A stretch of 64,000 nucleotides of DNA from assembly GCA_000231825.2 (NCBI GenBank), contig AFXF02001845.1, forward strand, positions 1-64,000. The letters run 5' to 3'. The DNA is from Tetrahymena elliotti 4EA (Eukaryota; Ciliophora; Oligohymenophorea; Hymenostomatida; Tetrahymenidae). Shown here one piece after another: positions 1 to 10,700 of the stretch. The stretch's first letter is position 1; each line of letters opens with the position of its first letter. The position numbers were made by a program, and so were the translations under genes. The notes beneath the pieces are model-generated. The model was not told the origin of the DNA. It worked only from the letters and a program-made list of their open reading frames with translations, and did not search any database.

Positions 1-47
1 ACCCCAACCCCAACCCCAACCCCAACCCCAACCCCAACCCCAACCCC
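1..47. repeat. C4A2 telomere repeats (chromosome end)
   Basis: Eight CCCC blocks separated by AA run without interruption from base 1 and end at a G at position 48. This is the C-rich strand of the G4T2 telomere used by Tetrahymena-type ciliates, so base 1 is a macronuclear chromosome end. No subtelomeric satellite follows; unique AT-rich DNA begins at once. Confidence 0.97.
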
Positions 48-250
48 GATAAAAATATATTTTTTTAAAAGTAAATTATTACAAATTTGAAATTAATCTT
101 GTAATTATGTTAAATGTAATTTATAAAAATAACCTAGAAATTAAATATTTTTTGATAAATTAGGATCTACTGTTTTATGGAAAATTCTAAAGTCTGATAA
201 TCAATTTAATTTTTCAAATAGTTGAACAAAAATTTACAAAGCAAATAAAG
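48..250. other. subtelomeric spacer / 5' flank of first gene
   Basis: About 200 bases of unique, very AT-rich DNA lie between the telomere and the first start codon. They must contain the promoter and 5' UTR of the phospholipase D-like gene. I see no recognisable motif. Confidence 0.5.
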
Positions 251-1990
251 ATGAGTAAAGATACAAGTTTGGATTTTTTAAATAGCGACTTTCACAAGAG
301 TGCTAAGAATATATTTTAAAAGTTTTATAAAAATGAATATAAAATGGAAGATGTACTCTTCCCACGTTCTGAAATGGTATTAGAAGGTATTTGATATTTT
401 TAAGTAGAAAGAAAAATGATTAACTCAAATGTAAAATAATGTAGGTGATGAATATTTCAAAAAATTATGGTAAGAGATTGATTAAGCTAAGGTATGGTAA
501 ATAAAAAATAATTAATATCAAGATGATATATAAATCGAATATTACAATTTAGAATATGAAATAAAATTAACCATTTTAGAATTTTTAATCATTTGAACTT
601 ACTTATTATATAATATAAAAAGACCTATGTATGGATGTTAACATATGCATTTAATAATTCTGAAACAGCAAACACTACTTTCCTTAAAATGATTGAGGCT
701 TGTAAAAGAGGATGCAATGTTGTCTTATTTGTTGATGACTTGTAAAATCATGTGAATAAATAAATGTTATCTGAATTTGAAAAGTATGGAGGCTTATTTA
801 AGAGCTTAAATCCTACTTATAGACATATCTATAAAAATATTCCTAGTTAGGAATTTTTCCGTCGTCATCATGAAAAAATATTGGTAATTGATGATTATGC
901 TTGTATAGGTAGTGCTAACATAGAGGATTGCTATGGTGGGTATAAGTATGGCACTCATGAATTTTATGATATAAATTATATGACTAAGAATATGAATCTT
1001 AGAAGATTTAGGAATCACATTTGTCAAACAGCAGATTTATATGGATTATAATTGAATAAATATAATTAATCTAATTTCGAAACTTGTTAGATTTTAGATA
1101 AACTTTATCCAGATAGTGATTATGTTGATTTTTAAACTTTAGTCAGAAAAAATCACTAGCCAAATGTGAAGGATTGTTAAAATGAAGTAATCAAGCAAAT
1201 TAATTCAGCCTAAGATAATATAGTTATGATTTAGCCTTATTACTATCCAATGAAAGAGTTCGATAATATACTTATCAAGGCATTAAAAAGAGGAGTTAAG
1301 GTAGAGCTTATCACATCATAAAATAGAGATTAACCAGCATATGCTAAACTTAGTAATAAAAATTTGATGAAAAATCTAGTAGATCATGGGTGTAAAGTTT
1401 ATGAAATTACAGATAGACTGTTACATATGAAGACTTATATGGTAGATAACAAGCACTTTACAGTGGGTAAATCTGCTTTAAAAGATAAAACTTTTTTGGT
1501 TAAATTCTAATATTAATTTATAATCAAAATAGGATCATTCAATAATGATAGATGGAGTTGGAGACTGAACAATGAAATGAATTTGTTCATATTTAATAGT
1601 GAAAAGGAATCTCAAAAAATGCAATAAATTATAGACCATGTTAAAGCTGAAAGTGTAGAATTAGAAAAGTAAATTTCTAAATTTTAATTATTGATTTAAT
1701 TTAAATTAAAATCTTCATAAATTATGTTTGAAAATAGGAGTAAAAAGATTCCAGGTATTGTTAGATAGTTCAAGTGCAAATTTTGGGAATTATTCTTATA
1801 TTTAAGTGAAACTATTATGAGTAAAAATAAGAGATTAGGTGATGGACCTAAATATAACTTGTATGACTACAGAACCTTTCCCGATATAAATGTAGATTAT
1901 TGGTAATCATATCGTAATTCTGACTTTAAAACAAATAATCCATTCAGGAAATACTATAAACCTTTTGATGAAGATTCTAATAATTTTTGA
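251..1990 (+). CDS. phospholipase D / cardiolipin synthase-like protein
   Basis: Four exons (251-386, 445-491, 623-1466, 1533-1990) give about 494 aa. Two HKD catalytic motifs define the PLD superfamily. The first is HEKILVIDD followed by GSANIED; the second is HMKTYMVDN followed, across the last intron, by GSFNNDRWSW. That intron splits a glycine codon, and removing it restores the family's G-S-x-N step, which supports the join. The N-terminal LEGDEYFKKLW with the downstream YVWMLTYAF resembles the start of cardiolipin synthase/PLD domains. The family hydrolyses or transfers phosphatidyl groups, so a role in cardiolipin, phosphatidylglycerol or phosphatidic acid metabolism is likely. Whether it acts as synthase or hydrolase cannot be told here. 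I see no clear transmembrane segment. The gene starts about 200 bases from the telomere. Confidence 0.9.
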
Positions 1991-2690
1991 ACATTATTTT
2001 TATATATTGATTTAAATGAAGCATTACTTTTGTACATATCCTTTTTTTGTTGAAAAATAATAATTCCAATTTTAATTTAATTTTTGTTTGTTAAAAATAA
2101 TTTTTAATTTTGTATATGAAATTAAAATTTTAAGATAAATTGCCAAAATAAAATCATTTTAAAAAAAATAAATCTGTAAAATTATTTTTAAATTAATAAA
2201 ATATTTGGTGGAAATAAAATGGAGGAGGATTGATTCATGCTTTAAAAGATATAAAAAATCTAAAAAAATGAAAGAAAGATAAATGAATCTTATTATATAA
2301 TAATTATAATTTTTTAATTAAATTATTTGGATTGTCTTTATGTATATAATTAAATGATGATAAAGCAAGTAGCAAACAGATAGAGAATATCAATGAATGT
2401 ATAAATTGACTGACTGAGATATTGACTGAGAGAGAGAGTGCGTGAATAAATGAGTGAGTGATTGGCTGTGTCAAAATATATTGAGCGAAGAAATGAAGGG
2501 AATGTGTATGTTTGAATACATGGTAAATCAATAGGTATTTAGATAAAATTAGAAAGAGGGCAAACTTAAAAAGTGTGAAAGATAGTAAATTAGTTTGAAG
2601 AAATTAAACAAAGAAGAAAAAATAAAAAGGAAATAATTAAAGTAATAAAACAAAAGAAAAAAAAGAATACAAAATTACATCATAGACAAA
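1991..2690. other. intergenic, with a GA/TGA-rich patch
   Basis: AT-rich spacer between two same-strand genes. From about 2380 to 2480 there is an unusual run of short TGA-, GAG- and TGAC-type repeats, which may be a 5' flanking element of the ribosomal protein gene. No coding frame was seen. Confidence 0.4.
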
Positions 2691-4241
2691 ATGGAAACTC
2701 AAGTGAGATCTTTTTTCTTTTTTAATTTTAAATTAGAATTTCTTTATATAAATATCTCGCTGACTAAATAACTTACTTAATAAGAGTAAAAATATTATGA
2801 AAATGGAAAAAAATTTATTGCTTTAAGTAGGTTTCAATTGCAAATCCAGCATATAAATCACTTTTGCTCACATTATTTCTCAATTTTAGATTAAGCAATT
2901 ATCTATCTTAATCTATTGAATAATGATCAGTCGAGAGAAAAATGAAATTTTCCAAATTTCACATTAAAATGGAAAAAATGCCAAAATTATCCTTAATTAT
3001 GCCAAAACACTTAATTAATATTCTTTTTTAAATCCTACAGATTCAAAGAGCTTACTAAAAGCAAGACGGTGTTTTCTTAAACTCTAAGAAGCTTTTGGCC
3101 AAGAAGACCACTGCTGGTGTTAGATACTACAAGAACATCGGTTTAGGTTTCAAGACCCCCAAGGAAGCTATTGAAGGTACCTACGTCGATAAGAAGTGCC
3201 CCTTCACCTCTAACCTCTCCATCAGAGGAAAGATCATCAAGTATGATACAGTTTTAAAATAATTAAAACACCCTCATCATATATTATCTATAAACAATTA
3301 ATCATTTTGCTTCAAATTATATTTTCTGCATTTCCGCTTTCAGCTTTTGTAGCATGCTTTCAAACTTATTGTCTTCAGAAGCATTTATCATAGTATTAGC
3401 CAGATATATAATTAAAATAGGGTTTTAAAGTTAAAGGGATTAAATAGCTTCAATAACATTAAACAAAATACTGAATATCTAATTATCTATCTATTTAGAA
3501 GTATTTAACATAGTATAGTTAAAGCAAAGCAATTAATATGATATTAAAAATAATTGAATGAAAATAGAGTTTTAGGTTTTTTTCAAAACAAAGCTTTTAG
3601 AAAAACTGCCTTAAAATTAGCATCAGTTGTGAACAACAAAAAATAATTATCATTAACTAAGATTAGTTCATGGTAAACTTATAAGGAAATCAACAGGATA
3701 ACTTCATACATAAAGCATAATTACACTGACTATTTAGATTGCTTATATTTATCAATAGAAAATATTTGAAATAACTAGCAGAAAAGCAATAAAATAAAAA
3801 AAATTAGCATATTAGCAGAATATCTTTGATTGATTATTGATTATAGATAATATTTAAAATTGACTTTATAGCTTTTTATTAAAAAATCTATCTTTAATAA
3901 TAGGGGTTTGGTCATTTCCACCAAGATGAACAGAACCGTCATCATCAGAAGAGATTACCTCCACTACGTCAGAAAATACAACAGATATGAAAAGAGACAC
4001 AGAAATATCCCCGTCCATATTTCCCCCTGTTTCTCCGTCAAGGAAGGTGATATCCTCGTTGCTGGTCAATGCAGGTAATTAATAAATGATTGATTAATAA
4101 TTATTATGTAAAAAAATATGTCATTCTAAAATTTATTTTTAAAATAAAAGACCCATCTCCAAAACCGTCAGATTCAACGCCCTCCAAGTTGTCCCTAACG
4201 AAATTATTGGTTCTGTCAGAAAATAATTCCTCCTTTTCTGA
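2691..4241 (+). CDS. RPS11: 40S ribosomal protein S11 (uS17)
   Basis: Four exons (2691-2702, 3041-3240, 3904-4074, 4151-4241) give about 157 aa. The protein matches eukaryotic S11 throughout: RAYQKQ near the start, [34 protein letters not shown], then [20 protein letters not shown] and a C-terminal SKTVRFN. It is a small-subunit protein that binds 18S rRNA. Only four codons sit before intron 1, an arrangement common in ribosomal protein genes. Introns 1 and 2 (338 and 663 bases) are long for this genome. The exons are visibly richer in G+C and favour C-ending codons, as expected for a highly expressed gene. Confidence 0.96.
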
Positions 4242-5416
4242 GAAAATTAAATTTTATACTTTATTATAATTTATAAATTAATATAAAATAAAATTAACTC
4301 ATTTTATTTTTAAGTATTTATGATGTATATCAGATATTAATCATATTTTATTTAAACGAATGTTTTTATAGAAATACTTCAACTTAATTCATTATCATCC
4401 CAAAACTCATTCACTTATTATACAATCAATCAAACAAACAATCTGTTTTCTTGTCCTTCTTTAGTTAAGTTAAAATAAAAAATATCATGCCATATGCATT
4501 ACAAAACAAAATAAATCAAACAGAAATAAAAGCACATTTAGCATTCTTTCTAAATTTAAATGTTACAATTTTATGCCTTTTAGAATGTAAAAAGATATAT
4601 TTTTTAAAGGTTTTAATGATGATAATAATAATAACTTTTATCACAAACTTTTTATTTGAAAAATAAGTTCTTTATTAATTAAGTATAATAATATTTCGAA
4701 AATATTTAACTTAATTTTTTGCAAGATAGGATAAGGATATTAAATTTATTTTTTTAAAAGCTTTTATTTTAATTTTAAATAATTGTTTTTTATTAAAAAA
4801 TGGTATTAAATATTTATCAATTTATCTTTTTATTATTATTTTCAGAAATGAAATTTTAAAAAATAAATGATAATTTATTCAGTGTGTTAATTATTGACTA
4901 AATATTTTTCATGATAATTTTAAAAAATATATAAATGTTTAGATCTTTAAGCAGGAAATAATTTATTTATTTACAAAACTAACTTTTTAACTTTTTATGA
5001 GGTTATTTCTAAAGAGATTTAAAACATGTTTTTATAATTATAGAAGAAAATCTTAAAAATAATTTTAGCTTTTATTTATTTTCATTCAAATAATTTTGTT
5101 GTAGTTTTTTTGAATATTTTTTAATCATTTGGAGAGATACTTAATGTATTATTTTAGTTTTATGATACAATTACAAAATAAAAAGAGCCAATTTCTCTGG
5201 TAGAATTCAGATTAGCTTTTTTTCTAATGTATAATAGAAATTGCCAATAATTGAAATTTATTTTCCAGAAATAGAACTTTGATTTGATTAATTTGCTTTT
5301 AAGTTAATAATACTTTTTTAGTTGTTAATTAATATTTTTTTGTTTACCAAAGATATACAAACATTCCTTAAAAAAGTAGAAATACAAATCTCTCATACTA
5401 TTAAATAATAGAAAAA
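4242..5416. other. intergenic, no feature seen
   Basis: About 1.2 kb of very AT-rich sequence with long T and A runs. No open frame with coding character, no tRNA and no clear repeat were found. Confidence 0.4.
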
Positions 5417-6190
5417 ATGGCATCAAATAGTTTTTCCAGATTATTAATTAAAGTCGCTGCCAACGTAGGTGGTCTTTTTATGGCTTATAGTATTTATGAG
5501 TATGATGTTTATTATTTATTTTATAAAAATAATTATCATATCATTAATAAATATTCTAAAATTTTAATATTAGAATTTACAAAAGAGAAAAAAGTTTGAA
5601 GAAGTATGAAGCTATCAAATAGTAATAATTTGAAGATATTTATTTAATATTTTTGAGAGAATTATGAAATTAGATTGAGATTAGTTGTAAAAAATTTATT
5701 TTTTAAATAAAAAAAGACATAAAAAGAGATTAGGATAAGAATTTACAGATGATGATTATGATAAAGAAGACAAAGAATATATCGATTAGCACTGTAAATG
5801 CTTATATTTTTAATAAAACTAAAAGATATTTTATGTTTCAACATAAAAATTATCAAAATTGTAAGAATTAATATATTTTTTATTCTTAATAAAAAGATGG
5901 TAGAAAATTAGCTGAAAAAGTATACACTTAGCATTTAGCTGAAGATTAAATTAAAATGGCCCTCCAAAGAAAGGTATTAATTTATTTAGTTTAAATTTTA
6001 TGAAATAAAATCTATTTTTATTTTTTATTTTTAAAAGAAAGAAGTTCGTGATAAAATGAAGGAAAATTTAGATGAAGATTAGTTGAAATAAGTTGATGAG
6101 GAAATTAAAAAATTAGATGAAGCCTTTACAAGACTTAGACCCAAGGTTATTCCTAGAATGGCTGAATTTGTTAATGATAAAGATAGATGA
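5417..6190 (+). CDS. small unrecognised protein, possibly mitochondrial
   Basis: I do not recognise this gene. The start MASNSFSRLLIKVAANVGG is basic and amphipathic, like a mitochondrial presequence. It is followed by a short hydrophobic stretch (GLFMAY) and then an intron. Exons ending at 5793, 5897-5973 and 6038-6190 are well supported by frame and splice sites and encode an acidic then strongly charged helical region (FTDDDYDKEDKEYIDQH, later EEIKKLDEAFTRLRP). The first intron is uncertain. The simplest model runs from 5490 to about 5680, but two other donor/acceptor pairs are possible. The total is roughly 140 aa. A mitochondrial inner-membrane accessory subunit would fit, but that is inference only. 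Confidence 0.6.
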
Positions 6191-7019
6191 TTTATAACCA
6201 TGCTTTATTAAGATATTAAACTATCTAAAAAAAATTAAATACTATAGGACTCAAATTTTAAAATAAAATAAAAAATCCAGTTAGTTGTTTTTAGCTGTTG
6301 AATAAAAAAATTCATATATGCGTACACTTATTAAATTATTATATCTATTAAAGGTTTCTTCTCTCCAAATATTTATCTGAAAAGCATCAAAACAATTATT
6401 TTTTTGTTTGTTTGTTAATTTATTAATTATCCTTAATTTTGAACAATAAAATAAATAGATTTTATTTATTTTTGGTTGAAAAGCAATTTGAATAAAATAA
6501 TTTAGATTTTTACATCCTTTTTACTTTTTAAACTTTGATATAATATTTATTATCTCTGAATATTTATCTTAAAAATACTAATTTGTTTATTCATTTATTC
6601 CCTTGATTAATTTAGAATTATGCTATTCATTACATTTTATTCTACTTTTTATTGGTTTTTTTAAAAGCGATTTGAATTAAAATAATTTAGACTTTTACAT
6701 ACTTATTAAATTATTAAACTTTGATATTAAATATTTCTTATCTCCAAAAATTTATCTTAAAAATACCATAATAATAATTTTTTTGTTTATTAATTTTTTA
6801 ATTATATTAGTTTAGATACACACAATTAATTGCATTTTATTCTACTTTTGATTGCTTTTTTAAAACAAATTGATATTTTTAATATAAATAGTTAAAATAA
6901 TTTAGATTTTTACATTTTGTAATTAAATTTTGACTATGATTGAATAAATAAATATACATTTCATCTAAAAAATATTTCAAAAAACACAATTTTTAAAATT
7001 ATATCAAATCTATATTTTA
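6191..7019. other. intergenic, convergent gene ends with repeats
   Basis: Spacer between two convergently transcribed genes. It is non-coding and mostly filled by the degenerate tandem repeats listed separately. Confidence 0.4.
6315..6960. repeat. degenerate tandem repeat, period about 180-200 bases
   Basis: Three to four imperfect copies lie head to tail. Each contains, in the same order, a block like ACTTATTAAATTATTA, a TTATCTTAAAAATAC block, a run like TTTTTTGTTTATTAATT, and an AAAATAATTTAGATTTTTAC block. Copies of the first block are near 6325, 6521 and 6699. The function is unknown; it may be a relic of local duplication or the remains of a repetitive germline element. Confidence 0.55.
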
Positions 7020-7355
7020 TCATAATTCTTCTTCTAATGCATTATTAAATTCTATTTCAAACCCAATCATATTTTGTATGCAGTTTTATAAACATTCTTT
7101 TTCATAGGGAGTAAATAGCTTTTCCATAAATGATTTGACGCATGAGTTAAAGCATTTATCTATTTAATATAACTTAACTCTTTGCTTATAATCCTTGTTT
7201 ATATATTCCTTTTAAAAAGATGTGAATATTAAATCAATGGCTAAAACTGAAATAAATACTTTTTGTTCTCTGGATAGCTTTTCTAAATCTTGATTGTTTA
7301 TTGATGATTCATTTGAACTCTAAGTTTCTGAAGTTTTTTTAAATCTTGAAAACAT
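7020..7355 (-). CDS. small TIM chaperone (twin CX3C, Tim8/9/10/13-like)
   Basis: One intronless frame of 111 aa. The second half has the twin CX3C signature: CFNSC, fifteen residues, then CLQNC. This defines the small TIM proteins of the mitochondrial intermembrane space. They form hexamers that carry hydrophobic precursors to TIM22 or SAM, and the four cysteines normally form two disulfides. The N-terminal extension (about 60 aa, Ser/Asn-rich start MFSRFKKTSE) is longer than in typical 80-100 aa family members. Which paralogue it is cannot be decided by eye. The next gene on the same strand is also predicted to be mitochondrial. Confidence 0.88.
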
Positions 7356-7709
7356 TTTAATTGAATAAATGAGCTTTTTTTACAAAATGATATTTTAGAA
7401 TTTTCTTTCTAAATGATTCTTCAATATTATTAAATTTTGGTTTTTAAATATAAGACTAAAATTGGTATTAAAAAATTCAATATCTTTCACTCAAATTAAT
7501 ATATTTTCGAGAAAGAATTTCATGAAAAATTAAAGCCAAACAAAAGTTATTTACTTATTTATTTACAAATACGAAAGATTATTAAAATTTAAAAACAAAT
7601 TTAAGAGATTATTATTAACTTCTAATACATAATACATACAATAAATAATTTTACATTTTTATAAATACATTTTAATTATCATTTGATTTATTGATTTAAA
7701 TAAACTTCC
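7356..7709. other. intergenic between two minus-strand genes
   Basis: About 350 bases between the end of the RAP gene and the start of the small TIM gene. It should hold a terminator and a promoter, but I see no recognisable motif. Confidence 0.4.
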
Positions 7710-10700
7710 TCAATTTTATTCGTCTTGTACATTTAAAGCTTTTCTTATGAATTTTTCTTTGGCTTCAAATGTATTGAAAGATTAACACCATCTTTCATAG
7801 TAAATAGGATATATAGTCCATCCGTGATGCTTTTCTAACAATTCTATTTTCATTCTTGTTAAGCTGCTCAAGTGGTATTACTTTTATGTTCCATCATTTG
7901 AGACCTTGCAGAGAGCTTCATCATCATAGATAAAGCCAATTTTTTTACTTGAGTTTTTAAATTTGATAGCATAATTTATATTTATTTTTTAGGTATCTTC
8001 ACCTTAGTAATTTAAGTCAACAGACTCGAATTCGTCACTTTTAATAGCAAGAGAGAAGTCTACTAAGAAATTACTGTAGTCCTCACTTCTGTTAAGAGAA
8101 AAGATAGAATCTTTTTAGGTTTGCTTGAATTCATTTTCAAGTCTTTCTTCTTCAGCATAAGTAGATTCGTTTAATTTTCTCTTAGCAATTAAATGATAAA
8201 GATAATAACGATTTATAGATTTTCCTTAACATTTATATGAGCTGTTAATACAAATTTATCTTAGATATTCATAAATATCTGATGTAATTTCTACATTTTA
8301 CAGTTACTTTTACTTTTAAGTGTTTTCACTTTCAGGTAATTTTTCTAAAGTTAAATCGCTTTAATCTTAATCATTATTTATTGATGAGCAGGGGAATATT
8401 TTGAATTAAGGAACTTATAATTCATGTGAGAGTGTAAAGCTCTCTTAGTAAGGAATCAAGTATTCCTTACCATTAATTACAACTTTATTAACAAATTTGT
8501 AAAATGCTGGTTCATTTAGTTGGATGTTTTTAGGTAAAACTAATGGTTTATGATTCATAATTAAGTAATTAGTTACTACTTAAATCATATTTATGTGCGA
8601 TTCGCTATTCAATTAATCATAGTATTTATTATAAAACTTCTCAACTATTTCTAATTAGTGTTCATTTTAAATGATCTCTCCTACACTTAAATAATTAAGT
8701 AAAATTTAAAAGTATTCAACATTAGGATTAGCAGTAAGACCATTAATAAAAATATCTGTTGCTTAATCATTAAATATCATCTCTTTATAATAGAACTATT
8801 ATTTTTAAAAAAGATTTAATTAAGATAATGAAAATTCTATTTTCATGAAAAATTTCTATAAAAATGATTCTTTTTAATTAAAATTAATATCTAAAGCGAA
8901 ACCATTTCAAAAGTTACTAACTTTAGAACATTTAAATAAGTAAGTAAGTCATAAAAAGCATAAAACATTTATTAATTTCAAATTGCATTAAAAAAAACTT
9001 ATTTAATTCTACAAAAGTGAAAAATTTTCTAAATTGAAAAAAATAGGTTTTTGGTAAATATAAAAAAATATTTGTTTGAATAAAACATTGGTATCTTATT
9101 AGTATTAATTTGAATTTTTGTTACAATTTAATTTACCTTAACACAATATTCAAGCTCTGATTACTAAATATTTATTATTGTTTGTTTTAACTTTAAGTCG
9201 ACTCTTGTAGATAAGTCCTTATTTTTAATCCATCCTAATAATTTGTTGATTAAATAATTAATTAATTATTTTTGAGAAATTAATAATTTACCTGGTAGCT
9301 TCATGTAAAATTGGAGGAGTTAGTCATTTGAAAGATTAAATTGAATGCTATTCATTAATTTTATAAATTATTTATAATAAATTTATTGGTTTTATCCCAT
9401 CATTTCAAATATGCTCTTTTATTTTTATTAAAAATTATTTTAATTTTATTTTTATATTTTTCTATTTTACAGAAATGGTTTCAGGAGAAAGGTCCTTCAA
9501 TACAAAGCAAGCCAAGACATTAAGGGCAACAAAGTTTTTATTTTTGGTAACTTCAAAATTAGGATTAAGAGCCTTTTATCTATTTATTGAAAAAGAATAA
9601 AAATTTATTTTTTTATAAAACTAAAAGAAATTACTGTATGTATTGATTTGAATAAGAATCTAAAAGCTCAACAATTCTTTATTTGTTATGATATATTTCA
9701 TCATTTAATTAGAAATCATATGAATCATGGTAATAAATAAAAGTAGTGAACAAGTTTTCACACACATTTTCAAATATTTCAAAGCAATTTATTTTAAGTC
9801 TGTTCAAAATAATCAAGTTTTCTACTAAAAATTCACCATTCCAAAACTTAGATTCCTTGTTAATTTTAGGAATTAAATACTATTAGATAGATGGTTGTTT
9901 AGTAATGTCAATTCCAAGATATTTTAGAATAGAAGGAAGATAAATAATGTTTTGGAGATTGCTATAGTTGACATTTTTATTGAAATATTGAACGATGCCA
10001 TCTTCATGGATAATTTGATTAACTACTCCAATTTAATTTTCACAGATGGGTTTAACTACTTTTTTTAAGAAATATTCATTCAAATTCTTAATTTATTCTT
10101 ATGTTTTTTATCCTTGAATCTTATTTAAAATTCTAGAGTGATAATAAATCCAAAGTAAATCATCATTTTCACTAGACTCAGCATTTATTTTTTTGAATGA
10201 TTCGAAAATAATTTATTAAGCTTTAGCAATAATAGTTTCGTCTTAGATTGATTCGAAATTAGTGTCAACGAAGCAAGAAAACATAACTAAGTTTGAGAAG
10301 ACAAATTTATTATTCTCATGTCCCAAAATTTTGATTATTTAAAGAGTTAAATTTTTAGCTAATTCATGTCTATTTAAATTTAATAATTTGTTTTTAATAT
10401 TATATATTTTAATGAAATTTTAATTTACCTCTCCTTGTCATTTTGTACTACTTCTTTCAAGATTTTAGGAGAAGAGCAGAGTTAAATGGTTAGCAAGAAA
10501 AAGCTAAGTAACTTAGATTCAATAAACTTCTTAATCATTAAATTTAAAAGAATCTTCATTTCAGTGCTAAATTTATCATTATATTCCAAATCCAAACTGG
10601 TATAGTTAACGAAGAAGTCATAATGAGGATTTAATTTTTCTAATGTTTTCATGATAAAGTTAGTGAACAAAGGTCTATTTTCGCTGTTTACTTTGAGGTA

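Noticed and set aside
9472..9597. Two overlapping plus-strand frames that look like a small exon
   Set aside because: The minus strand reads NFEVTKNKNFVALNVLACF with good splice sites and joins the RAP gene in phase, so the plus frames are shadows.
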